A DNA stretch of 64,000 nt from Juglans regia (Eukaryota; Streptophyta; Magnoliopsida; Fagales; Juglandaceae): NCBI RefSeq assembly GCF_001411555.2, contig NC_049908.1, forward strand, positions 26,388,724-26,452,723, in the 5' to 3' direction. The notes under the pieces are model-generated. The model was not told the origin of the DNA, ran no database searches, and worked only from the letters and a program-made list of their open reading frames with translations. A program made the position numbers and the translations under genes. Shown here in pieces: positions 48,601 to 59,581 of the stretch (the first letter of the stretch is position 1; every line of letters starts with the position of its first letter).

Positions 48601-49262
48601 AAAATGGATGAAATAAGCTATTCACAAATAAAATATTGTTAGGACACGTATAAAAGCCTTCTTACATGTCCTTTCGGATTGAACACCCGATAATTATAGT
48701 TGATATTTTTTTTTAATTTTTTAATTTTAAATTATAGTTGATACTTATTAATTAAAATTATATATATATTTTTTATTTCTTTGATTTTTAAATTCTTTAA
48801 ATGAAAATACCTATTCGTTTAACATTTCAATTAAAATAATTTAGGAATTTAAAAAAGAAAAATGAAAAAATTGCCGGTCATGGAACGAAGTGTCAAGTAT
48901 TATGATCTAAGGTCGATATGGTCCAAACGTGGAAGTCAGCCATTGGACAAATGGCACTGCCTTGCAGCCCACGAATTGTTACCAGTGTCTGCACTTTCAC
49001 AACTCTACCCTCATACCCCCCAAACGAACAAAGCTTGCACAAAGTTAAAACAAGCACCTAATTCCTGCAAACCATTAGGGCTAAAATAGTCATTACGTCC
49101 GGAAGCTACGACTCAGTTAAACCCTCCAATCCAAAACCCTATTTTTGTTCTTTAAATACCTTTCGTTAAAGCAAGCACCTTGCACAAATTCTGCGTCTCT
49201 TATTTTTCTTGCTCCAGAACCCTAGTCATATACCCTCAATCTAGCTAAGGTTGAAATCGGTA

Positions 49263-52200
49263 ATGGCTACTTCTCTGCTTCTTCGGACGCTAAGGCATCA
49301 AAAGCTTCACGCTTCTTCTTTAGCTGCCTGCGGATCCGTAAGTTATCTTTCCGTTCCGTTGTTTTCGAATATAAATGATTGTGTGTAGCATAGTTCAATA
49401 AATTGAAATGAAGCTGTGATGGACGTGTTGTATGTGTACTTTTGGGGTTTGGGTCGAACTCTATTTTAGCCTTTTTTAGCTTTCGTTACTTTGGTGGTAT
49501 GGTTAGGAAAACCAATGTCTAGTAATAAGCTTGATGGATTTGTTTCTTTATGCTCGTAGTAGAGTTCAATCTGAGAATATGTGGATTCCATTATTGCTCA
49601 ATCTGAGGATGACCTTTTTGAAATAGACTCATATTCGTTTGCCATTCCGTTTGACTTTTTTTATCAAGACAACCTGTGGCTAGAAATACTTGAGGGAAAA
49701 GTTTAGTATGGGCGTGATGTTTTGCTTAAATATCTAAAATTTTTGTACTTTCCAAGTCTACCGTTCCTAATTGTATTGTAACAGGACCCGGGGAGGGAAA
49801 AATTATGCAGTAGATTATTGTTTCTGGTGTAGTTCTCTTTGATTGTTGCCTTAGTCAGATGATATCAATGTCATGAAAACAAGGTTGTTAATCAAACTCT
49901 TAGTAAGTAATCGGGTAAAGGGTCACCAGTCAAAACCATCCAGTCATTGATTGAACGGTAGTTTGTTTTATATTCTTGTTATATTTTTCAACTTTACAAA
50001 AGTGGAGAAAAAAGTAAGGATGAGAAAAGAAAGCATCCTTCGTAGTCTATCAGCAGTATTTTTGAGGAATAATGTTTGTTTTCATGTCATTTTTTGGTCT
50101 GTCTCGTGTATCTTCAATTATGTAACCTTTTTTTATCACAAAATATAACTGCATGTTTAAAACTTACCCGTTCCTTGCTACTCCTGCCATTTTTTGGTCA
50201 GTCTCATGTACCTTTAATTATGTAACTGTTTTGATCAGAAAAACATAACTGTAAATTGAAAAGCTTACCCGTTCCTCGCTACTCCTGCAGTTGATTGGTG
50301 GCAGTGCAAAGAGACCATTTGCTGCTTCTCCTTTTGTTAACAAATGGGCATCGTTGACAAGACCTTTTAGGTACATATGTTCTTTTGCCAGTATTTTTGG
50401 CTGAGGTTTTTAGGTGTTTTAATTTTGTTTGCCGAATTTGTTTTTGTTTTGATAATACAGCTCTAGACCCATTGGCAATGATGTTATTGGTATTGATTTG
50501 GGTACTACAAATTCGTGTGTTTCAGTGATGGAGGGAAAGGTTTGTCCATTCCTATTTGTAACTTTTTTGGTCATGTTTAAAATGCATATTTTCTTCCTTT
50601 TAACTTCGTTTTATTGGCAATTTTGTTCTTTAAGTTTTCATTGGGAATCTTAAAAAAGGTTTTGTTGATGTTCTCCACAGACTCCCAAAGTTATTGAGAA
50701 TGCTGAAGGTGCTCGAACCACTCCATCAGTGGTTGCCTTTGACCAAAAGGGGGAGTTGGTTGTGGGAACCCCAGCCAAACGTCAGGCTGTGACCAACCCA
50801 TCAAACACATTTTTTGGTACCAAACGTCTGATTGGGAGACGTTTTGATGACAGTCATACACAAAAAGAAATGAAGATGGTGCCTTATAAGATTGTTAGAG
50901 CTCCCAATGGTGATGCATGGGTTGAAGCCAATGGACAAAAGTATTCTCCAAGTCAGATTGGGGCATTTGTTCTTACTAAGATGAAAGAAACTGCAGAGGC
51001 GTACCTTGGTAAAACAGTGTCTAAAGCTGTGGTCACTGTTCCTGCTTATTTTAATGATGCACAACGACAAGCAACAAAGGATGCTGGAAAGATTGCTGGT
51101 CTAGATGTTCAGAGAATCATTAATGAACCAACTGCTGCTGCCCTGTCTTATGGGTTAAACAACAAAGAAGGTCTTGTAGCTGTTTTCGATCTTGGAGGTG
51201 GAACTTTTGATGTTTCTATCCTGGAAATCTCAAATGGTGTTTTTGAGGTATGCATTTTGTTCTGTGTTTGTTAGGTTGTTTCTTTGTAATAAAGTAGTTG
51301 GCTAACTGTATTTTTAACAGGTCAAAGCCACAAATGGGGATACCTTTTTGGGAGGGGAAGACTTTGACAATACACTCCTGGAATTCTTAGTGAGCGAGTT
51401 TAAGAGAACTGATGCAATTGATCTCTCGAAGGACAGGCTTGCCCTGCAGAGGCTTCGGGAAGCAGCTGAAAAGGCTAAGATAGAACTCTCATCTACAAGT
51501 CAGACTGATATCAACCTTCCATTTATAACCGCTGATGCTTCTGGTGCTAAACATTTAAATATAACCCTCACCAGATCGAAGTTTGAGGGTTTGGTGGATC
51601 AATTGATTTCGAGGACCGTAAATCCATGCAAGAATTGTTTAAAGGATGCTGGGATATCAGTCAAAGAAGTCGACGAAGTTCTGCTTGTTGGAGGTATGAC
51701 CCGGGTCCCCAAGGTACAACAGATAGTTGCAGAAATCTTTGGGAAGAGCCCAAGCAAAGGAGTGAATCCTGACGAGGCAGTTGCCATGGGAGCCGCAATT
51801 CAAGGTGGTATCCTTCGTGGAGATGTTAAGGAGTTGCTTTTGTTAGATGTGACTCCTTTATCACTTGGTATTGAAACTCTTGGAGGCATCTTCACCAGAC
51901 TGATCAACAGAAACACAACCATTCCTACTAAGAAATCACAGGTCAGTTTATCAACTAAATTCAAATTCTAAAATTTTTTCAGTTGGTAAGTCTATACACA
52001 CCTGAGTGTTTTTTACTACAAGTTTGTCTTCCATCCCATTTTTATACCATTGCTCTGTGAGAGGACTACATGCTATATAAGTATCATCGTAGGCCATTAT
52101 TTAAGATCTTGTGGTATTAAATCACCAAGTGTCCCTAAAGCTTGAGTTGATGTGAGGAGGTGAGTTTAAAGAATTAATTTTGATTCTAACACTCATCACA

Positions 52201-53268
52201 TGTGGGTCAGATCTACCTTTAAGCAGGTCTAACACGCAAAATATTTAACTAAAATGAAGGGTTAAAATGGAGTCAATGTTTCAACTTAGGACATCTATTA
52301 TAATAACATGTTAAATCATCAATACTTTCAAAAGTTTAAGCTGATTGGAAGAGGTGAATTTATTTATCTAATTTATATTATAACACGTAGATGATTTGTT
52401 GTATAAAAATTCAAAGATTACACAACCCTTGACTGGGCATGCTGCACCGCCTGTTCTAGGAGACTGAATGGTTAGAAAAAGAGGTTATCTTATTGCCTAT
52501 TTTATTTTCTAAGTTATTATTTGCATTGAGTGGTTACTTGCCCCATTATAATTGGTATCAACCTGGTAGTATGCATAAATGTTGTGATGCACTTAGATAA
52601 GATTTGGTTTGAAAGGAGATTATTTTTGTGCAATTGGGTTTCAGGTCTTCTCTACTGCTGCTGAGAACCAAACTCAGGTAGGCATTAAAGTTCTTCAAGG
52701 TGAGCGTGAAATGGCAACTGACAACAAGCTTTTGGGGGAGTTTGAACTTGTTGGTATTCCGCCTGCACCTAGAGGCATGCCACAAATTGAGGTGACCTTT
52801 GACATTGATGCAAATGGAATTGTTACCGTTTCTGCTAAGGATAAGTCAACAGGTAAAGAACAGAACATTACAATCCGATCTTCTGGAGGCCTCTCAGAGG
52901 ATGAGATTGAAAAGATGGTCAAGGAGGCTGAGCTTCATGCTCAAAGAGATCAGGAGAAAAAAGCTTTGGTTGACATTAAAAATAGTGCTGATACAACCAT
53001 ATACAGCATCGAAAAAAGCTTGGGTGAGTATCGGGACAAGATTCCTGCTGAGGTTGTGACAGAAATAGAGTCTGCCGTGGCAGATCTGAGGAAAGCTATG
53101 GTTAATGATGACATTGATGAGATTAAGGCGAAGATTGATGTTGCAAATAAATCTGTTACAAAGATTGGAGAACACATGTCTAAAGGCTCGGATGGATCAT
53201 CCTCGGGAGGGTCTGAGGGCGGTGAGCAGCAGCCCCCAGAAGCTGAATATGAGGAGGTCAGGAAATAG
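49263..53268 (+). CDS. Mitochondrial heat shock protein 70 (mtHSC70)
   Basis: DnaK-type chaperone of the mitochondrial matrix, driving presequence import and folding. Six exons: 49263-49337, 50291-50370, 50461-50539, 50681-51247, 51321-51941 and 52645-53268 (TAG), all GT-AG and in phase, 681 aa, the usual length. The first 50 residues are Arg/Ser/Leu-rich without acids ([19 protein letters not shown]...LTRPFSSR), a matrix presequence. ATPase signatures: [12 protein letters not shown] at about 61-72, [14 protein letters not shown], and [14 protein letters not shown]. The substrate-binding part includes [18 protein letters not shown]. The tail ends [10 protein letters not shown], the mitochondrial-type C-terminus rather than the cytosolic EEVD or ER HDEL/KDEL. 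An ATG start follows a short leader with a TTTAAATA box near 49153. Intron 1 has a duplicated 3' region. Confidence 0.96.
50088..50288 (+). repeat. About 100-bp tandem duplication at the 3' end of HSP70 intron 1
   Basis: Copy 1 (50088-50187) and copy 2 (50188-50288) both start cattttttggtc and end ctactcctgc. They share aattatgtaac and cttacccgttcct, with about 15 differences. Copy 2 continues as the functional acceptor ctgcag; copy 1 has ctgcca at the same place, so it lacks the AG. Confidence 0.85.
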
Positions 53269-55845
53269 ATGGTTTCTTTTGCCAGATTAAATGATACTAG
53301 ATACACATTTCTAAAAACTTTCGATGATCGTGTGCCTAATTTAGAGTAGACTTTATTTTATAATTGACTGAGAAGATTGGGAAAGCAATCTTAAATTGGC
53401 CCGACGGATGTCGAATAAATTTTGATTTCATTTTTGCTGCTCCTCAAAGGTACATTGTTATTATCTTGAGAATGAAAAATATCAAATTGTTGGTGTTTTT
53501 TCCTGATTAGTGTAGCTTGCAGTAAAAGTCGCTTATTCCATGCCCCTTTTTTGTCTTGAGATCTGTAGTCAATCTGTTAGCAGGACCTGCTTCTATTACA
53601 TTATTGATTATTTCACGAGGTTTGATCCAATAAGGGTAATTGAATTTTCCATGAGCTCCTTGATGAAACATTGGCGACAATCATGTTTTGTGTGATAAAG
53701 TTATTATTAGAGGTTTCTAGAAAGCTCTAGCATTTGATGATTGACTAATATATGGTAAGCTTTGTTCTGAATTCTATTCCTGTCAGAATGATTGAAATTT
53801 GTGGTTTCAGAACGGCTTGTTCTAAGATTCTAGACGTTTTGGCCGCATTTTGCATTGGAATGGATGATAAGGATAATTCAATTCACAAAAAAATAGTAGC
53901 TTCGTAATTTTATGTGAAATGGCAATTTGCTAATTTGAATCTTGGATGAGATGTAAGGTTTCTTATCCATATAAAATATGAGAATTTCTTTCCAAAGGTA
54001 CATCCGATTTACTCCAAATAACAGCATCCAATGGGGGCCATCCATGTAGATCCCACATTTTCTCAATGGTAGACCGCACTGTAGAGGAAAAAAAAAAAAA
54101 TATCCCCCACTTTCGTCCATCCCATCCCATGTTGAGCAGCTGCAAGCCGCAAGGGAGTATCTTGAATCAATGGCCTGCTTGATGAGTCTCCGTTCTGTAC
54201 ATAGATGGATAACTTCATTTTTCTTAGTTTTATAGAGTTCGTACAACCCATTTTTACCACGATTTTGAGGCGAGGTCAAAAAAATATATCCGATTTTTCA
54301 GAGTCCAAACACAACTTCCAAAAAGAACAAAAACACACATCAATAAAATCACAATGAGCCTAAGATTTAACTTTTCAATAAAAATTTGACAAATCCCATT
54401 TCCAGAGCCATCAAAAGCTCACTTCAACATGACTTAATGCGAAATCAAAGAGTTCTTATTTTCGAACCCTGACCATGTGGTTTTGATCGGAGGAAAACAG
54501 AGCAATTTTTTGCGCGAGAGATCCACTTAACGATAAAGCTTGGCTCAGAGAAAAGGGAAAGATCCAGATGATAAAAATGAGAGAAAATTATAGGATCTCA
54601 TTTCACACACTGCTAAAAGACCGAAATAGAGGACTGTTTGTTTTCATGAAAGACAGTGAAACTGAGCACGCAAGAGATGAAAAGGGGAGAGGATAATAAA
54701 ATCGAATCCACCATCGGAAACTCGAATAGATTGAAATGGATTAATTGAAGAAAATGAGCATATCCACTTTCATAGATGGGTGGGAGGGAGTTTTGTTTTG
54801 ATATGTTCTAATGCAGTGCAGAAGTTTATTATAAGGGAGTTTAATGTGTCAAAATATTATTGGTTGCCGTTAAATCCACAACGTAGGAATTTCCGTTCTA
54901 AAGAGGAACTCAATAAATATATGTTGAGTTCGGATGAGTTTTTCAACAGACAAGTTTAGAAAAATCGAAGTTCTTTATTTTTTATTTTCCATAGACCGAA
55001 TTGAACCTTTACCTATCGATCCAATTCAGTTCATATGAGTTACGAACATTTTTTTTTATTAATTTAGAAGATAAATTAATATAAAAAATTAGCTAAATTC
55101 GTAAAATTAAAATTAAGTTAGTTTTTTTAATGTGGATTATGTAATTAGTTCATTAAAAAGATAATTAATTATAATTATATTTATGATGTTAATAATTATT
55201 AACTTGGTATTTATATTATGTAAATTGTATTATGATTTTTAATGCACAATGACCTATATTAAAATTTTAACTTTTTATATATAGTTAATGAATAATTGTA
55301 ATTGACCAGGTACTTCATACTTACTTACAACTTAGGTATTTTACAAAAAATTTACTTAATTATTTTAATTAAGTGTAGATACTAGAATATGTATATTTGC
55401 AAATAATATTATGATTTTATGATTTATCATGATTCATATAATATATTAATTAATTGATAACATATTAATAATTATATATTTAACATTTTATATTTTCAAC
55501 AGTGATACATTAGATGAAAATATTACATAATTCATTTATATAACTATTATAAAAATAATATATATATCTATTTAATTATATAAAAGCCAAATTCTCAATT
55601 GTTGAGTTGTCCTTCGTACCATAAAATAAGGGAACGAAAGGGTACAAGTGTGAAACGAGAAGGTGAGTCTGAAAAGAGGTGGCATGGCGCGAAAAGAGAT
55701 GGAAACCAAGTGGTATGTCGTGAGACACCAACAGTACCGCACTTCTCAACACGTTTCGAATGAATATTTTAATAATATTTTATTTAATTTTTATTTCAAC
55801 TCATCTTAAACCCCTTAAATACCCGACGAGAAGCTTCAATTATGA
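53269..55845. other. Intergenic region between mtHSP70 and GRDP
   Basis: The left part is HSP70 3' region. The minus ORF at 53878-54279 has a T/A homopolymer in the middle and no domain in its longest frame; other frames give weak ankyrin-like scraps that I do not trust. AT-rich MITE-like DNA with gaccgaattgaacc and atcgatccaattcag words lies at about 54955-55600. At 55755-55815 a MITE remnant abuts the GRDP promoter, where a ttaaata box lies near 55815. Confidence 0.45.
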
Positions 55846-56589
55846 TTAAGACAGCAAGAAACAGAGTGCTCGAAGCAAAGCAGAGGTGGTCGTGACTGAG
55901 TTTAAGATTCTTAGTTTCTTTTGTTCGATTCAAATTTTCATTTTTTCTCAATTACTTTTGAGTATTTTGTGTTGTTGCTGTGAATTCAATTGGTGGGGTT
56001 TAGAGATTTTAGCTCTGTTTGACTGCCGAGAAAATGTGACCAAAGATACGAGTATAAGGTTCACACTGGGATTTCTTTGTTTTCAATCCTGTTGAAAGGG
56101 GAACAAAAACCTCTCCTGAGCTGAGATAAAAATTCTAATTGGCTTTATGTATTCGTAGTTTTCGTCTTCATAGGAAGTTTGTGATTTTCTTTCATTTTTC
56201 TTCCGTTTTCTCAGCTATCAAGTAAGTAAAGAGGAATTTTTTTTTTTTTTCTCGGAAGTTAAAAACTCCTTAGCTGTTCTATTGATTCTTTTGTTTCTGA
56301 TATGTCAGTTTCACATATAAATTGGATTTCATTTCGAAATTTTACCAAGTCCAATTGAGTTCCACGTAGTTTGCATGCAATATGCAAGTATATGAACTCG
56401 GAACCTTTTTCTTTTTGTTTTCATTTCTCTGATTAGTCAATGTTCTATGTTAGTATTTTTTTAATAATATTTATTTCTGACCATTGCTTTTCTTACCGTT
56501 GCTCGCTTTCACTTAATTTGAGATTTTGTATACCGTAAATAGTTTGAATCTCTTTAAAGAAAGCGAGATTTTCATGCTTCAATCCAAAC

Positions 56590-57052
56590 TGTTGGGAAAA
56601 TCAACATAGCAGAATGAATAAAAGCAGAAATAAAAGAGCTCACTCACTCACACAGTGACACCAAGAATTTAACATGATTCGGCAACTGCCTACATCTACA
56701 GAAAAGAGCTTCACTAATAAATAGTGAAACACAAGAAAATATTACAGAGGAGGAGGATCACACTCCACTCAACTCAATTCTTTTATTTTTCTCTTAGAGC
56801 TCTCCTGACTCTCACTCTTTTCTTTTCTTCCTTAGGTGTATCTGAGACTTTTGCTGGAAGCCTCAATATGTAGGCAAAGATCCTGTATGAATGTATTTAA
56901 TTTGCATTTAATTGGTAACTGCAAATGCAGTTACCTACTGAGTGCTGAACAGCTATTGTAGGCTGTTTGACATGGACTTCAGCACAAACTGGTTTCATTT
57001 GAATGTTAATTTCGTTGTAATTTTTATTATATTATTGTGTATTTCACCAACA
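56590..57052. mobile_element. Possible solo LTR inside the GRDP 5' UTR intron
   Basis: TGTTGGG at 56590 and CCAACA ending at 57052 form the short inverted ends usual for plant LTRs. The interior has LTR/copia-like text (aacatgattcggcaactgcc, taggctgtttgacatggact). The flanking pentamers (caaac and atctt) do not match, so this is either an old insertion or not a complete LTR. Confidence 0.4.
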
Positions 57053-57273
57053 ATCTTCTACTTATTAAATATTTCCAAAATTATACATAGGTATATATAT
57101 ACACACACATACATACATACACGAGAGAAATATATATTTTATGAATATGAACTTCTAAATCAAATCATGGGAGCTAATTTTGAGTTATGTACTTGAATCT
57201 TATTGTGAATTGTAAGTTTTATGACATCATGTGGTTGCTGAAAGGTGGTATTTATTAGGTTAGAATTGAGAGG

Positions 57274-59550
57274 ATGGAGTTGGAGCAAGAATTCGAGTGG
57301 AATGAAGCGCAAAACATTGAGATAAGTGTGGACCTTGTATCAGCAGCGAAACGGCAGCTTCAGTTCCTTGCCACTGTTGATAGGAATCGTTACCTCTATG
57401 ATGGCCCTGCCCTTGAGAGGGCCATCTACAGGTAAAGCATCTGACAATCATTTTTTTTTTTTGCATGTTGTTGCTTGTTTCCATACCATATTATCATGTG
57501 TAAGTATGCATAAATCTCAGATTTTTCTGTTACTAATTTCTCAGGACAAAAGGAGATCTAGTTTGTGAGCTTTAGTATGTAAAGGATTATGAATTCCTCC
57601 CATCCCATGGTTTTTGCATAATATTTTCTTATGATACATGCAATCTATGCTCAGTACCGACTCTCAACTTTTTAGTACATGCATTTAGAAATAGAAGTTT
57701 TGAATTATGATTATGTTGCAGGTATAATGCTTGTTGGCTTCCCTTGCTTGCCAACCATTCTGAGTCCCAGATTTCTGAGGGCCCATTGGTTGTTCCTCTT
57801 GATTGTGAATGGGTTTGGCATTGTCACAGGCTTAATCCAGTAGGCTTCTGAACTAAGAAAAAAAAAAAAGAATTTTTAATTTCCTATTTATTCAATTTCT
57901 CTTTGCTCAATCCAGTTGGGTTTCTAAGATCTTCTCTCTTTGAGAAATGTTTTAGCCACAAATAAATTATACAAAAGTAAATCCACAAATTGATGTGGCT
58001 TGATATGGTACATTAGATTGTAAAGTTACTTTTATTGTAAAATAGATCTAACGTATCATATGAACCCATGTCAGTTTGTGGGTTTATTTTTGTAGAATCT
58101 TTTTATGGTTGTAGTAGTTCTCTTTTTCTTTTCTTTACTTTTGTTATTATGGTTTTGTTATTCAGGTACAATACAAATCGGACTGTGAGAAACTTTATGG
58201 AAGAATCCTCGACAGCTCTAATGTTTTATCTTCTGTTCAAGGCACTTGTCAGAGGCAAACTGAAGAAATATGGAATACACTGTATCCAGAAGAGCCCTAC
58301 AACTTCAACCTAACTAGAGGATTCTCAGAACATACCTCTGAGACACTTCCTGGCATTGAAAAATACACTCGATATGATCTGGTTTCAGCAGCTGAAGGAC
58401 ACAGTCCATGGTTTTACCAGGTAATGGTTATAAATAACATTATACTATACTTTTTGGAAGTGTAGTCAATATATTTGGCCGAATTACTTAAAAAATGAGA
58501 AATATCTTCAATTTCTGGTGGCTGATTCTTGGATTTAACATGTCAAGTGTATAAGCATTATCAGTTTATGACAGGCTAATTTGATGCCTTACTTTTGAGA
58601 GACCTCTCAATTAAATATTTTGCACATTGTTAACCACTGCTTCAACGATGCATGCAGGAACTCTCACATGCATTACACTATGTTTCTGAGGTTTTTCAAA
58701 GTTTTTAATCATTTCTTTCACGACAGGTATCCAGACCCCATATGAACAATGATCACTTTCTTGAAGGAGCTGTGGCTAGATATAAAGGCTTTTTGCATCT
58801 AATTAAGAGAAACAAGGAGAAGTTCATACGACGTATTTGTGTTCCTACATACGATATTGACCTCATCTGGCACACTCACCAGTTGCACCCTGTTGATTAT
58901 TGTAAAGATCTCAGTGAAGTGCTTGGAAAGGTTCTGGAGCATGATGTTATAGACTCGGACAGAACTAGAGGGAAGAAGCTGGATGTTGGGTTTTCTGGAA
59001 CTACCAAGCAGTGGGAATAGACATTTGGTAGAAGGTATTGGAGAGCTGGGGCAATGTACAGGGGCAGTGCCCCATCTCCTCTCACAACCACTCCTTGCTT
59101 ATCCGACATGACTGGCAAGGAGGTTGTTGCATCAAACGAGTTTCAGAAAGTAATTCAGCTCCCGCAGCTGAAGGTTGTGGAGGTAGTCTCCAATCACCTC
59201 TTTCATGTCCTTGACTCTCTGGTTTTTCTCTCTCTTGGACCTTAAATGAAGCCATCTCAGGGCCATGAAGTATCTTGGTAGAGTTTTTTAGAATCAGGAA
59301 AATATAAAAAATCCACCTTCTGCTTTGACCATTGGTGGCGATCTTGCCCATTCATTTGATAAAGAGAATTTGTTTTTTTTTTTTTTTAAATATTTGGGTA
59401 TTATTTTGATTTCCCATTCTCTCTGTTATCAATTTGATGGAAAATAGGATGGAGGCTGTGGCTTGGTCAAGGGCTTTAGCACGAGGTGGCAAAATAAAAA
59501 TCTCGAATCCTGGGTCCTAATATAAAAAATAACCAGAACAAGAGGTGGCT

Positions 59551-59581
<31 letters not shown>

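Noticed and set aside
53878..54279. 133-aa minus ORF, with ankyrin-like scraps in other frames
   Set aside because: The open frame includes a homopolymer (FFFF) and no coherent domain; the ankyrin resemblance needs several frame changes and is too weak.
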